A stretch of DNA of 64,000 nucleotides from Eremophila alpestris peregrina (Eukaryota; Chordata; Aves; Passeriformes; Alaudidae), in assembly GCA_009792885.1 (NCBI GenBank), contig WMCF01000151.1:78033-142032 (forward strand), in the 5' to 3' direction. Positions 45,962-55,436 of the stretch are shown one piece after another (position 1 is the stretch's first letter; each line of letters opens with the position of its first letter). A model generated the notes under the pieces. The model saw only the letters and a list, made by a program, of their open reading frames with translations. It made no database searches and was not told where the DNA came from. The position numbers and the translations under genes are program-made.

Positions 45962-48482
45962 TCAGCCCTCCCCACAGCTCTCAAAGTACTGGCACATCAG
46001 CTCACGCACTTGCTCAGCCCGGTTGTCCTCCATGGCAGCTGGAGCAGGCTGGCAGGGCTTGGGCAGCTCGGTGGGTTCGGTGCCCTCCAGCCACTCCTCA
46101 TTGAAGGGGTTGTCGTGCGCCTCACAGACATTGTGCAGGATGCAGCAGGCAAGGACAAGGGTGGGCAGCAGCTCCAGGCTGCAGTCATCACACTTGAGGA
46201 GGATCTGCCAGCGTGCCTTGAGGCGCAGGAAGGCATTCTCAATCACGCTGTGGGCACGCTTCAGGCGGTAGTTGAACTGCAGCTGGCGCTGGGTGAGGTT
46301 CTCATCCTCCTGGTAGGGCTTGAGGATCCAGTCTTGCAGGGGGTACGTGGCATCGCCCAGCAGCACATACTTCTGTGCCTTCCCCATGAAATGCTTGGGA
46401 GGGTTGGGGCACAGCCGGCCCTCCTTGGCCAGCACCCACAGGCTGGAGCTCTCCAGGACCGCGCTGTTCTCCATGCTGCCTGGAAAGGCGGTGGAGACAT
46501 CCCAGAACTGCCCCAGTCCATCCACGGTGGCCTGAGTGAGGATGGAGTGCCAGCCCTGGCCGTTGCAGTAGTCGGCGGTGAGGCGCAGGGGTGGGTGGAT
46601 GGGGATGTGCAGGCTGTCCAGTGCCCCAATGCAGTGCGGGAAGCCCCAGCGTGTGCAGAAGATGCGCACCATGTTCTCTAGCTCCTTCTCGTCAGGCAGC
46701 CGGAGGTAAAGCGGTTTCAGCAGCAAGACAACAGCGTAGCTCACCTCCCGGACACAGCTCTGCACGGTGGAGGGCCCCACACCAAAGAGCGGGCTCAGAG
46801 TCTGGTACTCCACGTTGGTGGCCAAGTGCCACAGAGCTACAGCCACCCTCTTCTCCAGGGGCAGGGTGGGGTGGAAGTGGGCACTGTGTGGAGCCAGCCC
46901 AGGCCGCAGCTGGTTGCAGATGTAGAAGAAAGTCTCCTTGGACATCCGAAATTTCTCCAGCCAGTCCTGGGGCCCAAACTCCTTCAGGACCACCCGCTCC
47001 CACCAGTCTGTGCTCCTGAGGCTGGGCCAGGCACGGGGGTAGAAGCAGCAGCTGGTTCTCCTCCGGTGAGCAATGAGGAGCTGCAGTGGAGGGGGAGACA
47101 GCAGTGGTGTGAGACAGTACTTCACTGGCACCCTCTTCTGAAGACCACCCAGCTCAAGAGACTTGCCCAAGGCAGGAGGATGGCCAGTGCCAGGTGGCCA
47201 GTGGTCCCAACTGGTCTAACACTGGTCAAATCTTCCTGATCCTGGGAAAGCTCACTGTAAACCCAGCAGGCGGTAGGTGTAACTCCAGACAAGATGGCCA
47301 GGTGTTGGCAGACAGAGTTGTCTGGAAAAGCCCCTTTTTGGGGTGGCTACTTGCTCTTGGGGATTTCTATTTTAATGAACATTACTGGATTACCAGCTGC
47401 TGAGGGAACTGTGGGCTAAGTCCTGATTTGGAAGGGGGAGAAAGTACCCCTCAAAGGTGGGAATCATGATTTGGAAGGGGAAGGTCCTGGCCTCTCCACA
47501 GGAACTGGTAATTTGTTATTAAATTCTACAATGCAACTTTAAACTAAAAAAAAAAACAAAAACACTTTAGTCACCTTCTTCAGCCACTGCTCAGGCCAGC
47601 AGGTTCCTCATGTTCCCCCCTAGCTTGTCCATGCTGCCAGAGGTCCCTTGTATCCCTTGTATCTCCCATTGCATCCCCCACTTTTGATGTCACCCCCTCC
47701 TTCACATCCCCATGTCCTCTGCATCCACCATCCTTTGTGTCCAGGATCACATCCCGTGTCCTTCAAGTCCCATCCTTTGTGTCCCTGTCTTTGCATCCCA
47801 CAGAATCCCCATGTTCCCCACCCTTTGTGATCTCTATGCCCATGCGTTCTTCCAGTCCCACATCCTGTGTTTTGGGTCTCGCATGCTCCCCACCCTCCAT
47901 GTCCCCCGTGTGACTTCCCCGTGCTCCCCATCCTTCCCAACACTGTCCTTTGCATCCTACATCCCCCCCTCCATTTTTACTGTTCCTGTGGCCTGTGTAC
48001 CCCGTGCCCCTAATCCCCCATGTCCATGTGTTCACGTCCCCATCCTGTGTCCCCGTGACCTGTCCCCGCATCCCCCCATCCTCCATGACGCCGTGACCTC
48101 CGCGCGTCTCCCGTATCCCCCACCCTTTGTGTCCCCGTGACTTCAGTGCATCCCCCCGTGACCCCCCCCCAATCCTTTGTGTCCCCGCGATCTCCACGTG
48201 TTTCCCGCATCCCCGCACCCTCCGGCCCCCGTGACCCCGTCCCCGCATGCCGTTGTCCCCACGTCCAGTCCCCTCCCGTGGCGGCCCCGCCCCGGTCACC
48301 GTCATGAGCCGCTTCTGCCGCTGGCTGTAGTAGTGCCGGAGCCATGCGCGCCGCTGCGGCCCGTCCCAGCCGCCGCCGCCGCTCCCGCTGCCGGCGCCGC
48401 TCCCGTTCCCGGCCATGGCCCCGGCGCGCCGCCGCCGCCGCCGCGCCAGCGCGCACAGGAGCACCAGCAGCCGCTCTCGCAT
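45962..48482 (-). CDS. Harbinger (PIF) transposase-derived nuclease-like protein
   Basis: Two exons on the minus strand: 48482-48300 and 47080-45962 (stop TAG/TGA region at 45962), donor ACG-GTGACC and acceptor CTGCAG, phase 0, 433 residues. The N-terminus is short, hydrophobic then arginine-rich (RRRRRR), then Gly/Ser-rich. Exon 2 holds a helical region (WWERVVLKEFGPQDWLEKFRMSKETFF) and a DDE_Tnp_4-type nuclease core as in HARBI1. D216 is in GALDSLHIP, D304 in LLGDATYPL and E342 in SVIENAFLRLKARW, so the catalytic triad is complete. The usual LACCILHNVC motif follows. HARBI1 is about 350 residues. The start could instead be the internal ATG at 48416 (MAGNGSG), which has a good Kozak context; 48482 is the first in-frame ATG with A at -3. 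No terminal inverted repeats were seen, and the spliced promoter-bearing structure suggests a domesticated gene. Its substrate and any Myb-like partner are unknown. Confidence 0.85.
47640..48250 (+). repeat. Pyrimidine-rich degenerate minisatellite in the intron of the Harbinger-derived gene
   Basis: Diverged units of roughly 20-30 bases such as CATCCTTTGTGTCCCCGTGA and CATCCCCCATGTCC fill most of the intron between the two coding exons. Confidence 0.7.
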
Positions 48483-48620
48483 TTTCAAATCGGGAGCCGG
48501 GGCCGCCCTGGAAGTGATCGGCGGCGGGGTCACGGTGGCACCGGGGGGCGGGACGGGGCGGCGCCGCTCCTCTCCGTGCGGCACGGGTCTGCACGGCACC
48601 GTACAGATATCCGCACCCCT
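48230..48620 (-). promoter_or_regulatory. CpG island promoter of the Harbinger-derived gene
   Basis: CpG-dense sequence covers the first coding exon and extends upstream to about 48600. No TATA box is seen. It is the natural promoter for the minus-strand gene and lies about 2 kb from the FZR1 promoter in head-to-head arrangement. Confidence 0.5.
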
Positions 48621-49203
48621 GCCCGCAGCTCAGCGTACAGATGTCTCCATCCACACCGCACCGTCCTCCCCATCCCCATAGCATCCCCATCCACCCCTCT
48701 CTCCGCACAGTTCTGCACAGCTCTGCCATCTCCATCCCCACCACCAACTCTCACCGAACCACACCGATCCATCATCCCCATCCTCACACCATACCCATCC
48801 CAACCCACTCCTTTCCTGCTTCCAGGCTGGGCTGGAAAAGGGTCACTGGGCTCAGCTGCGGCAAGGACTGGCACTACAGAAACAAGGAAAACCACAACAA
48901 AATCCCAGATCTGCCTTGGATTACCAGGAAGGCTTGAAAAGGCTGGAAAAGGCTGGACAAAGCTACCGGGCTCAGCTTGGGCAAGGACTGGCCGCAGAGT
49001 GACAAAAGGTCCAACCACAGACAGGCAGTGCCAGTGCCCTGATGTTGCCCGGTCAAAGGAATTAGAGGAATGTGTCTTTACAAACAGACTGTGTGAATCT
49101 GCTTGTAGATAGAGCCAGGGACTTGTAGATAAGGAAGTAACAGGAGAAACCATCCGTTTCAGAAAGTGTTACTAATTCACATGGACTGCTGCTCATCCAA
49201 GGT

Positions 49204-49425
49204 TCTACTAAAGGTTCTTCCCCCCGAGGCTGCTGGGCACTGCCCAGGCTCCCCAGGGAATGGTCCCAGCCCCAAGGCTGCCAGAGCTCCAGGAGTCTTT
49301 GGACACTGCTCTCAGGGATGCACAGGGTGGGACTGTGCAGGGACAGGGGCTGGACTGGATGGTGTCTGTGGGTCCCTCCTTGCTCAGGATATTCCAGGAG
49401 TCTATGAATGATTCTGTTCCTTCTC
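49204..49425 (+). repeat. CR1 LINE fragment
   Basis: CR1-like segments (CTGCTGGGCACTGCCCAGGC, GGGAATGGTCCCAGCCCC, GGACACTGCTCTCAGGGATG, GGACTGGATGG, ending ATGAATGATTCTG) in forward orientation between the Harbinger-derived gene and FZR1. The same subfamily appears in reverse at 59866. Confidence 0.75.
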
Positions 49426-50039
49426 AGAACTGCAGTTATCAGCTGTTTCTTTTTGAAAATAACATACAAGGGAGCCTTAAAGAGAGACTTGATTATTATG
49501 TGAGGCTGAGCTGCATGATTGATAACCAGGGAGTTCAAGATTAATATCAGGGAATTGCATGCAGTTCACTGCAGTGCTGCACTAGGACCACAATGGGTGG
49601 CAGGGTAACAGTGAGATGGCTGTCTGGGGTCACCAGAGCATTGCAGATGGACAGTCTGTGGACAGGCCCCCCTCTGCCCCATAAATGAGCACCCCAAGCC
49701 CCTGGCACCACTCCCTCTGTGGGCATGGGCAGGAACTGGGGGGGTTCGCAGCACGGGGCTGTGAGTCCTCCTGCAGCACCTGCCCCTGGCTCCTCCCAGG
49801 CCATGTGCACCTGAGCTCTGTGGGAGAAGCAGCCCCCAGCCCAGTGCCCTCCCAAGAGGGGATGGACACACAACGGACTTCCCTCTACCCACCCTACAAC
49901 TCCCTGGGAAGAGTAATGGGGATCAGAGACCAGGAATGGGGGAGACACACACACTCTGCAGGGTCGTGGAGGGTCCTACACTGAGTCACAGACAATCTCG
50001 GGGGGGGGAGGGGGCACAGGAACCCCACATCCTCCTGGA

Positions 50040-50445
50040 GGGGCCAGGACCAACTCCCAGAACCCAAGAGGCTCCCCCAAGGACCTTTAAGGACCCAAGA
50101 ACCTTCCCCAGAGACCAAAGAACCCCTTCAGGGACCAAAAAAATTCCCATTAAGGAACCCCCTCAAAGACCCAAGGACTCCCTTAACAACTCAGGGAGCC
50201 CCTCAGGTATGTGATGAATCCCTTCTAGGGATTCCTAAGAACTCCTCCTAAGAACCCCTCAAGGACCACGATAATTCCCTTAAGGCCCCAAGAACACACC
50301 CACCCACCCACGCCCCCCTCCCCTCCAGGGACCAAAGGAACCCTGTAAGGCCCAATAATTCCCCCCTCCAATTCCCAAAAGAACCCTCTAGAGGACCCAA
50401 GGACCTCCTTAAGGACCCAAGGGGCTTCTCAGAGACCCAGCAGTC
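50040..50445 (+). repeat. Degenerate minisatellite upstream of FZR1
   Basis: Many diverged copies of a unit of about 20-25 bases based on CTTAAGGACCCAAGGAACCCC. It ends about 50 bases before the CRE pair of the FZR1 promoter. Confidence 0.75.
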
Positions 50446-50496
50446 CCCGGCCCGGTGCTCTCCCGGGAGGGACACACAGACACCGGAGCCCCGCCA

Positions 50497-50523
50497 TGAC
50501 GTCATGTTCCGCCTGTGACGTCA
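50497..50523 (+). promoter_or_regulatory. FZR1: Twin CRE palindromes of the FZR1 promoter
   Basis: TGACGTCA occurs exactly at 50497-50504 and 50516-50523. CGTTGCCATGGCGCC, an imperfect RFX X-box, follows at once. The block opens the CpG island that covers exon 1. CREB/ATF binding is expected from the consensus. Confidence 0.75.
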
Positions 50524-50559
50524 CCGGGGCCGTTGCCATGGCGCCGCGCGCCGCCGCTT

Positions 50560-50714
50560 CCTGTGTGTGTTCGAAGCGGCGGGCGGGGCGCGCTCCCGTC
50601 GTGCCCCGCGCGGGGGCGGCCGCCATGTTGTGGAGCGGCGGGGCCGGCGGGTGCTGACGGAGGAGGCGGAGCTGGGCCGGGCCGGGCCGGCTGGTGGCAC
50701 CGGCACCGGAGCAG
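50560..50714 (+). other. FZR1: FZR1 noncoding exon 1 (predicted)
   Basis: A CpG-rich stretch downstream of the CRE pair ends at 50714 with donor GCAG-GTACGG, the first good plus-strand donor after the promoter. The start site is not fixed by sequence. It would splice to the acceptor before 62292. A short upstream frame of ten codons starts at 50625 (stop TGA 50655-50657). An element CAACATGGCGGC on the minus strand (about 50629-50618) is a YY1/TISU match. Confidence 0.5.
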
Positions 50715-51794
50715 GTACGGCCGGGGCAGCGCCCGGGGCACGGTGCGGAGCACGGCATGGCCCGATACGGCGTGGCGAGGCGGAGGGCCTAGGGCAGGCT
50801 TTGGCCCCGCACTTTCCCGAGGGGGCACGGGCCTGTGGGCCGGGCCGGGCTGTTGCGGAGGGGCCGGGCTGGGTTGGGCCGGGCCGGGCGGGGCTGGGGC
50901 TGTCTTGCCTCCTTTAGTCCCTTTCTCCCTCCCTCTCTCCCTCGGCAGCCGGTCACCGAGCAGCCCCGCCTCTCCCTCCCCGTCCCTTGCGGTGCCTTGT
51001 CAGGCCTGGCAGGATGGGCCCAGTCTGTGCCGGTTCCTGCGGGCCCAGGCGGGCTGTGCCCCGTCACGGCGGGGCCGGTGAGCTCCAACGCTCCCGTGTG
51101 TTTGGTAACGGGCATCCCGCACCTGCACCCGGGGCTGGGGCTGTGCAAAGCAGCTGGAAGCCCGCGGTGTAACACCTTCGCTTGGTCCGTGTGCCCTGGC
51201 CCGCTGGGGAAAGACACAAAGAGCAAAGCCTGGATCACCTCTTGGTTCTTGATCAAGTTGATAACACAAACGGTAACAGATTTTAGTGGTGTGGATCTTA
51301 TTCCTAAAGGGATCTGCCAAGCAGCAGCAGAAACTTTGGCCAGCAGTCTGTTGTTTACGTACAGCACCGGTGGATGTGTCCCTTCCCACCCGATGACTCT
51401 GGGGTCTGAGAGAGCTCGTTATTGCTATGTGTTTCATCAGGGTGTTTTTAACCTGTTGACATTCAGCACGTGGGATTTGGACACAGGATCAGCCTTAGCT
51501 GAAGATCCTCCAGCTGGAGAGTAGGTTCTGCTGGAGCAGGGAGGTTTGTCAGGTCACACTAGAGTCACCTTGGGAAGGTGGTGTTGGATTCGTGGCACAG
51601 AGGATTGTTTTCTCTTGATTTGTATCACTCTTGAAGGCTTAATGCCCGTTTTCTTGTGAGGTGCTGATTCTTCCTGTGTGTATCTAATAATAATAACCCA
51701 GTATTTTGTGCTGAAGGTTCATCAGAGAGCAGCTGTGCTGTGAGCAACAGAACCTTTTTGTAGCCTTCTGAAGAAGCCAACAAAAAAGGATGGA

Positions 51795-51958
51795 GAGGCT
51801 ATGTACATGAGCCTGGAGGGACAGGAGAAGGGGGAATGGCTTCCCACTTACAGAAGGCAGGGATAGATGGACTATTGGGAAGGAGTTGCTTCCTGTGAGG
51901 GTGGTGAGACCCCAGCACAGGTTGCCCAGAGTGGCTGCCCCTGCATCCCTGGAATTTG
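51795..51958 (+). repeat. CR1 LINE fragment, FZR1 intron 1
   Basis: Contains GAATGGCTTCCCACTTACAG, GGATAGATGG, TGTGAGGGTGGTGAGACC and CACAGGTTGCCCAGAGTGGCT, all CR1 3'-region segments, forward orientation, truncated at both ends. Confidence 0.88.
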
Positions 51959-52567
51959 GTTTTTTGGTTATTAGAATTAACATGGAAGCAGAGTTTTCTG
52001 GGGCTGTTGACTGGGACTCTCATGTTTTGTAAATTCTGTGGTTTACTTTTGTAGTTTGTCCAGGGGCACCGTTGCATCTTCAGTACTTTAAGTGTTATGA
52101 TGAAGCAGAGTTTTGGATACGTGACCTATCAATAAAGCTCTGAGGACAGGGCTGCTGGTGACTTTTTAATCTTTGCTTATAGTGCACTGACTTCTCCTTT
52201 ACTGGAAGCCTTACCACAGTGTGTATCTATAAAGCTGCTGCTTTTAGCTGTCTTTACACACTTAGAAGTACAAGACAATTGGAGAACCATCTTCTGTGGA
52301 TTTTTGAAGGGAATGTTATTAAAGTCAGTAGCCGTATGAAAAATGTGGTCAGAGAATAGAAACTACTAAACACAAGCAAACAAAAAGCCCTGAAGGTTCT
52401 GTAAGTTGTTATAAAATGCAGGCTGTAGCCTCTTCTTGTCCTTTATTCTGCTCCTAAATCAGTCCTCTTTGAGTCTAGAGTGGCTGACATGTAAAAACAT
52501 ATAAAAAAACTTCTAAGGACCTGTGTCCCTAAGATCCAAGTACTTCACTCTGTCCATCCACACTTCC

Positions 52568-53490
52568 TTTTTATTAGTCCCCAGGTTCAATCCTGTGCCC
52601 GGTGTTGTTTAACTTGTCCATCAGTGGTTGGATGAAGGGGTTGGTGCCTCCTCAGCTGCGACAGCGCAGGAGCAGTGGCCAATCCCCTCCAGGGCTGTGC
52701 AGTCATGCAGAAGGGCCTCAACAGCCTGGAGAGGTGTGCAGGAAAGAACGGTCAGAACTTCAACAAGGGCAAGTGCAGGATCTTCCCCCTAGGAGAGATA
52801 ACCCCAGTCCAGGCTGGGGGCTGGCCTGCTGGAGAGCAGTTGCAGGGTGTCCTGGTGAACAACTGACTGTTCCTGACCAGCCATGTGTCCCAGGGGCCAA
52901 GGGGCCTGTGAGATCCTGGTGTGCATTAGGAAGAGCATTGCCAGCAGGTTGAGGGAGGTGATCCTGCTCCTCTGCTTGGACCTTGTGTTGCAAATCTGGA
53001 TTGCTGTGTCCAGTTCTGGACAGGAGGGACATGGAGCTCCTGGGTTGGGTCCAGTGGATGTTGCAGAGATGCTGAAGGGACTGGAACATCTCTCTCTTCA
53101 GGAAAGGCTCAGCAAGCTGTGTCTGTTCAGCCTTGAGAGGAGACACAGCTGAGAGGGAACCTCAGCTCTCATCCTCTCAGTGTCTGCAGGGAGGGCTCAG
53201 AGCAGAGACCATGCTCTGCTCCATGGGGCCCAGCAGTGGGACAAGAGGAAGGGGCAGGAACTGATCCCCAGGAAGTTCCACCTGAACATGAGGAAGACCT
53301 TCCCAGTGCACTGACTTAGCATTGGAACCGGCTGCCCAGGGAAGGTGTGCAGTCTCCCTCTCTGGAGATATTCCAGAAGTGTCTGGACACAATCCTGTGC
53401 CATGTGTTCTGGGATGACCCTGCTTAAGCAGGGAAGTGGGACCAGATGACCACTGTGGTCCTCCCAGCCTGACCCACCCTGTGATTCTGT
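52568..53490 (+). repeat. CR1 LINE, longer 3' fragment, FZR1 intron 1
   Basis: About 920 bases of forward CR1. It runs from the end of the reverse transcriptase region (CCTGTGCCCGGTGTTGTTTAA, then TTCAACAAGGGCAAGTGCAGG, GGTGCATTAGGAAGAGCATTG) to the 3' UTR (AACATGAGGAAGACCTTCC, GACCCTGCTTAAGCAGGG, ending TGTGATTCTGTG). Frames are broken by stops, so it is dead. Confidence 0.93.
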
Positions 53491-53675
53491 GTAACACTGG
53501 GATATGCAGGGCAGTGGTGGAGTCCCCATCCCTGCAGGGATTTAACAGACATGTAGATCTGGCATCTGGAGCATGGTTAGTGGTGGTCTTGACAGTGCTG
53601 GGGGAACAGTTGGACTCTGATCTTAGAGGGCTTTGCCAACCTAAATGATTATTTGATTCTACACGGAATAATTAA
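53491..53675 (+). repeat. CR1 LINE 3'-end fragment directly after the previous copy
   Basis: GGTGGAGTCCCCATCCCTGCAGG, CATGTAGATCTGGCA, GCATGGTTAGTGGTGG and the terminal AATGATTATTTGATTCTA belong to another CR1 subfamily end, forward orientation. Confidence 0.75.
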
Positions 53676-55204
53676 ACAAGTAAATATATTGTAGGTGATT
53701 ACCAAAATAGGTGCCATCATATGCTGGTTGAAAGCAGAACCTTTGTTTCTCCTGTCTGTCCAGTGACTTGTACAAAACGTGTTTGTGTAGGGAAAACTGC
53801 CCACCAGGTGACAGTGGAAACAGAAGTGCTGTGGCTGTAACTGGCCCTCTGTGGAGGCCAGTGACTACCCAGAGCTCAGCTCCTGTATCCAATGGAAGTT
53901 CTGGGGGCCAGGCAGTGTGGAGAGAACTGTGGGGTTTGATTTGGCCCTGCCTCATGAGAGGCACGTTTGTTTGGCACTGGTTATGTCTTGGATTGAGTTA
54001 AATCTCAAAGAAGAACTTTGTAAGGTTAGTGCATGTCCTCTCCTTTCCAAGAAGTACCTTGGGGAAATCATACCCAGCCCCTTCCCCAATGCAGGAATTA
54101 GCCTCCAGCACCTGCAAGAAGGGATGGGGTTCTGTGCTATTCTGCCTGAGCACAGGGGACCAGCAGGAACCTCCTCCATTGGCAAATGGGAGCAGCAGAA
54201 CTTGCTCAGCACTTGGTATTTCTCAGGCAAGACCTGCTGGAGGTGAACCTGCTCTTCACCCCAGCCCTTGGAGCGTCCCCGAGCCAGGTGACAGCCAGCA
54301 CAGCCCAGGGGTGCAGGTGCTGCTTCTGCAGGTGCATTGGCCAGTTACTGCATCTCTGAAACCAGAGTGTTCCTGCTGCTGCCTCTTGTTTGTTTTGCTT
54401 TTGTAACAAATAAACCTCTTTAAGGACACTGTTAATTAGGGGCTTTTTGGCCCATGGGCAAGAGGTACCATCAAAGTGACCCCATGTGTTGTGCTTTGTT
54501 TCCCAGTGCAAGGCTTCCTATGCTGCTGAGGACTTCATGCTGTATTTTGTATTCCCTGGGAACGAGTGTGCTCCTCTTATTTATGGAACATCAGGTTGAA
54601 AAGGTGAAATAATCACCACCTGCAAACAATAAAAAAAAGGGGTTTAATAGTGGTGATTTTCTAAGAAATTCCCTGCTGAGTGCATGGTTGTCATGTCTGC
54701 TTGGATAAGCTCTGCACTGCCAAGAGACAATGGTACGCTGCAGTGGGATGTGTATTGAATGAAAACGTCATCTCTGAAGATAAAATAACAACCCTACAAT
54801 TCTCCTGACTTATTAAAAACCGGCTGAGGCAAATTTGGAACCCCTCAGCACGGGGCCTGGCTGCTGTGTGGCTGCATTGGTGGGGTGGCTGCTAGTTCTG
54901 ATCTCTGTAGTTGCCCATCATTGTATTTGAGTTTCAGTTGAACAGTTGAAAATAGCCTGGTCTTTGGAGTACAGGCTTAACTATAATTTTCCCTTTTTTT
55001 TTCCTTTAGCTTTGGAGAAAAAAGGGATTTAGGAAAAACATCTGTGCTGTAAGTGATGGTGATACCTGAGCATCATCTGTGTGAGGCAGTAAGAGTGATG
55101 TTCCTAGTGGGCTTTCCGGAGTGTCCTCTTCAAGGAGCACTTGCATTTAAGGGTAGACAAAAAATCCTGGTGAAAACCTTTTGGGCTTGTAATGGTGTAC
55201 TGAG

Positions 55205-55436
55205 AAGACTTATTACACATTAGGAAGAAATTCTTCCCTGTGAGGGTGGCGAAGCCCTGGCACAGGGTGCCCAGAGCAGCTGTGGCTGCCCCTGGATCCC
55301 TGGAAGTGTCCAAGGCCAGGTTGGAGGGGGCTTGGAGCAACCTGGTGTAGTGGAAGGTGTCCCTGCTCATTGCAGGGGGGAAACAAGATGAGCTTTAAGC
55401 TGCCTTCAAGCCCAAACCATTCTGGGATTCTGTGAT
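55205..55436 (+). repeat. CR1 LINE 3' fragment, FZR1 intron 1
   Basis: TTAGGAAGAAATTCTTCCC, TGTGAGGGTGGCGAAGCCC, GGTGCCCAGAGCAGCTGTGG and the terminal ATTCTGGGATTCTGTGATT mark a clean forward CR1 end. Confidence 0.92.

Noticed and set aside
45900..47200. Active Harbinger transposon
   Set aside because: No terminal inverted repeats or flanking 3-bp duplication were found by eye, and the coding sequence depends on a distant CpG-island exon. A domesticated gene fits better.
52602..53497. Short frames of 89-128 residues within the FZR1 intron
   Set aside because: They lie inside a CR1 LINE remnant and are broken pieces, not host genes.
54380..54430. AATAAA near 54406 as the end of an unannotated gene
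   Set aside because: There is no upstream frame with protein character and no splice structure. A chance hexamer or an unrecognised repeat is more likely.
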